This document shows positions 15,761 to 17,805 of a stretch of DNA of 17,805 nt, piece after piece (position 1 is the first letter of the stretch; every line of letters starts with the position of its first letter). The position numbers and the translations under genes were made by a program. Origin of the DNA: Leptolyngbyaceae cyanobacterium SM1_3_5 (GTDB taxonomy: Bacteria; Cyanobacteriota; Cyanobacteriia; Elainellales; Elainellaceae); assembly GCA_012031475.1 (NCBI GenBank), contig JAAUTJ010000025.1:1-17805 (forward strand), read 5' to 3'. Below the pieces are notes generated by a model that saw only the letters and a list, made by a program, of their open reading frames with translations, ran no database searches and was not told the DNA's origin.

Positions 15761-16845
15761 CTACGCGATCGTCACATCCGGCGACAGATACACATCCTGA
15801 ATGATGTGAAACAGCTTCACACCTTCATCAAACGGACGCTGAAAAGTTTTGCGACCGGAAATTAAGCCGCAGCCGCCCGCCCGCTTGTTGATTACGGCAG
15901 TGCGAACCGCTTCCGCAAAATCACTCTTGCCCGACGCGCCGCCAGAGTTGATCAAGCCCATCCGTCCGGCATAGCAGTTCAAGACTTGATAGCGGGTCAG
16001 GTCGATCGGATGGTCAGTGGTCAGGTCAGAGTAGACGCGATCGTCCGTTTTGCCATAGCTTTCGCCCAGCGCTTTTTTCACGGCTGCGTAGCGCCATTAT
16101 TTTCGGGCAATTTTTGCTTGATGATGTCCGCTTCGATCGTCACGCCGATGTGGTTGGCCTGTCCGGTCAGGTCAGCGGAAATGTGGTAGTCCGTGCCGTC
16201 TTGCTTGAAGGCGCTGTTTCGCAAATAGCACCATAAAATCGTTGCCATGCCTAGCTCGTGAGCGCGAGCAAAAGCGCGGCTGACTTCTTGAATTTGGCGC
16301 GTCGATTCGGGTGAACCGAAGTAGATCGTTGCGCCAACCGCAACCGCTCCCAGATTCCACGCCTGCTCGACCGAGGCAAACATAATCTGATCGAACTGGT
16401 TGGGAGCCGTCAGCAGTTCGTTGTGGTTGAGCTTGACGATGAACGGAATTTTGTGAGCATATTTGCGCGAAACGCTGCCCAAAACGCCCAGCGTCGTAGC
16501 GACGGCATTGCACTCAGCCGCGATCGCCAATTTCACAATATTTTCGCTGTCGAAATAGATCGGGTTTGGCGCAAACGAAGCTGCCGCCGAATGCTCAATG
16601 CCCTGGTCAACAGGCAAAATCGACAAGTAGCCCGTGTTGGCAAGTCTGCCATGTGAATAAAGCTGCTGAAGGCTGCGAAGCACTTGGGGCGAGCGATCAG
16701 TAATCGAAAAGATGCGATCAACCCAATCTGCTCCCGGTAGATGCAGCGTTTCTTTAGGAACTTTTGCCTGATAGGTCAACAAATCTTCGGCTTCTTGCCC
16801 CAGGATATCTTCGACCTTTTCCGGCGCAGACATTGCAGCGACCAT
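15761..16845 (-). CDS. fbaB: Class I fructose-bisphosphate aldolase (FbaB/DhnA type), frameshifted as sequenced
   Basis: Two minus-strand frames form one protein. The first (16845 to about 16093, 251 residues) carries LPVDQGIEHS (77-86), IPFIVKLNHNELLT (133-146), GATIYFGSPESTRQIQEVSR and LGMATILWCYLRN. As sequenced it then drifts to a stop at 16078. One extra base near 16091-16095 restores ENNGGYAAVKKALGESYGK and continues to the end at 15761, with INKRAGGCGLISGRKTFQRP and the terminal DVYLSPDVTIA. The restored length of about 361 residues fits the family. The enzyme splits fructose 1,6-bisphosphate into two triose phosphates through a lysine Schiff base, and serves glycolysis and the Calvin cycle. 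The ATG at 16843-16845 has GAGG about ten bases upstream. Confidence 0.9.
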
Positions 16846-16975
16846 GATGATTGATCCTCAATTGCTTAGAAAATCGGTTAGAAATTCATCCTATCGAGCG
16901 CAGCTTAAAATCTGCTGTGTACTCCCGCTCTTTTCAGATGTTGCGATCGAGAATCTATCCAAAGATAGATCGTGA

Positions 16976-17383
16976 TTAAGGCTGAGCAGGTAAATTTCTA
17001 GATTGCAAATTTTGATTTCCGCTGATCGGTTTAGAGGGCAAAATTGAGGGCTGGACGGGTTGCTGAACGGACTGCTGAACAGGCGGTTGAACGGACTGCT
17101 GAACGGACTGTCGAACGGGCGACTGCGCGATCGGTTGCTGAACACGATCGGTTGATTGAGCAGGCAGCGGCACGGATTGAACCTGTTGTAGCGATTGCTC
17201 AGTTGCTTCGCTCGCAGGTGTTTCAACCTGGCGATTTGGATTGGGAATCGATACAGCAGAACCAACCGCGAGAATTGTCGCCATGAACATGGCAAGCATC
17301 ACGCCGTTTGTGCCCTTCTCGGATGCGCTCTCGTCGGCGTTGACTGAAGCTCGTCGCGCTCGTTCTTTCGTTTCTTGAGACAT
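16976..17383 (-). CDS. Gln/Pro-rich single-span membrane protein of unknown function
   Basis: 135 residues. A hydrophilic N-terminus (MSQETKERARRASVNADESA) is followed by one hydrophobic segment at about 28-46 (GVMLAMFMATILAVGSAVSI). After it comes a long low-complexity tail rich in Gln, Pro, Ser and Val, with repeated VQQSVQ/VQQPVQ units (about 80-112). The likely topology is a short cytosolic end, one span and an extracytoplasmic tail. The tail repeats arise from short direct repeats around 17056-17130 (CTGAACGGACTG-like). AGGA upstream of ATG 17381-17383 supports the start. It lies upstream of the aldolase gene on the same strand with a 130-base gap. No function can be assigned. Confidence 0.7.
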   Translation of the reverse strand: MSQETKERARRASVNADESASEKGTNGVMLAMFMATILAVGSAVSIPNPNRQVETPASEATEQSLQQVQSVPLPAQSTDRVQQPIAQSPVRQSVQQSVQPPVQQSVQQPVQPSILPSKPISGNQNLQSRNLPAQP

Positions 17384-17496
17384 TGCTAATTTCCTGGTTT
17401 GAAACTCGTTTTTTATGTAGTTTCAGATTAGTTTGGAGGAGTGCGCGATCGCTCTACCAGGAGTTTGAATCATCCTTCTTTCATTGGAGTGAGTTC

Positions 17497-17805
17497 ATGT
17501 CATTTCGCTGCCAAACGGCATTTGTGGCGATCGCTGCTGACAATCTTACAGAAGTACAAGAATTTTACCAGCGCTTCCTCAGCCAATCTCCTGCTAAAGA
17601 GATCCCCAATGTTTACGCAGAATTTAATTTGCCAAATCTGCGCCTGGGAATTTTTCGCCCCAAATCTGCCGCCGAATTTGCAGGAGCGGGAGCGGTCAGT
17701 TTATGTATTGAAGTAGACAGTTTGGATTGAAGCGATCGCCCACCTCAAAGAGATCGATCTGCCGCTCCCTGAAGCGATCATGACCGCTTCACACGGACGA
17801 GAAAT
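17497..17805 (+). CDS. Glyoxalase/VOC-family protein, partial, with a frameshift
   Basis: ATG 17497 follows GGAGTGAG (17486-17493). The protein begins MSFRCQTAFVAIAADNLTEV with a QEFYQRFL helix and the strands LRLGIFRPKSA and GAVSLCIEVDSLD, the first half of a VOC (glyoxalase/bleomycin-resistance) fold. As sequenced it ends at TGA 17728-17730. Removing one T at 17727-17728 continues it as EAIAHLKEIDLPLPEAIMTA and SHGREI to the window end, as expected for the family. Unlike the other frameshifts here, this one corresponds to a gained base (or two lost). The metal-binding and substrate residues of the second half lie outside the window, so the reaction is unknown. Confidence 0.75.

Overview
The window looks like chromosomal DNA from a cyanobacterium, possibly a filamentous one. 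The octamer GCGATCGC (HIP1, the hallmark cyanobacterial palindrome) is very frequent, for example at 599-606, 895-902 and 3453-3460. The gene content is also typical: pentapeptide repeats, the rpsP / KH-domain / phoH block, a DUF433 protein, a class I FbaB-type aldolase, and a Ser/Thr kinase with a C-terminal membrane module. I see no rRNA, CRISPR array, insertion sequence or convincing tRNA.

Layout. 1-278: edge sequence with a possible C-terminal gene fragment and a 16-bp tandem repeat. 279-2969 (-): a secreted pentapeptide-repeat protein followed by a two-part DUF4159 protein, probably one transcription unit. 3227-5615 (+): a TrmJ-type RNA methyltransferase and a membrane-anchored serine hydrolase of the class A beta-lactamase fold. 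5777-8262 (+): ribosomal protein bS16, KH-domain RNA-binding protein, PhoH ATPase and a TIGR04283-type glycosyltransferase. 8404-9669 (-): a zinc M16 peptidase. 9832-11256 (+): a Ser/Thr kinase interrupted by an in-frame stop. 11377-12540 (-): an aspartate-type aminotransferase. 12720-13102 (-): a DUF433 protein. 13335-14804 (-): a four-domain PPC-type protein. 15388-15702 (+): a small protein of unknown function. 15761-16845 (-): class I fructose-bisphosphate aldolase. 16976-17383 (-): a Gln/Pro-rich single-span membrane protein. 17497 to the end (+): a partial glyoxalase/VOC protein.

The genes are mostly unrelated housekeeping and accessory genes, not one pathway. The only clear functional block is rpsP-khpA-phoH (ribosome and RNA metabolism). 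I do not see a convincing new multi-gene system.

The most striking property is damage to reading frames. Seven genes or gene junctions carry a one-base shift: six equivalent to a lost base and one to a gained base. They include phoH (twice), the KH protein and the aldolase. A further gene, the kinase, has an in-frame TAA. In each frameshifted gene, restoring one base at the named site recovers the expected family motif. This points mainly to consensus errors in the sequence. Other noteworthy signals are a 16-bp element present in frame in both trmJ and the kinase, a C/G-rich repeat in two convergent gene junctions, and many perfect short tandem duplications.
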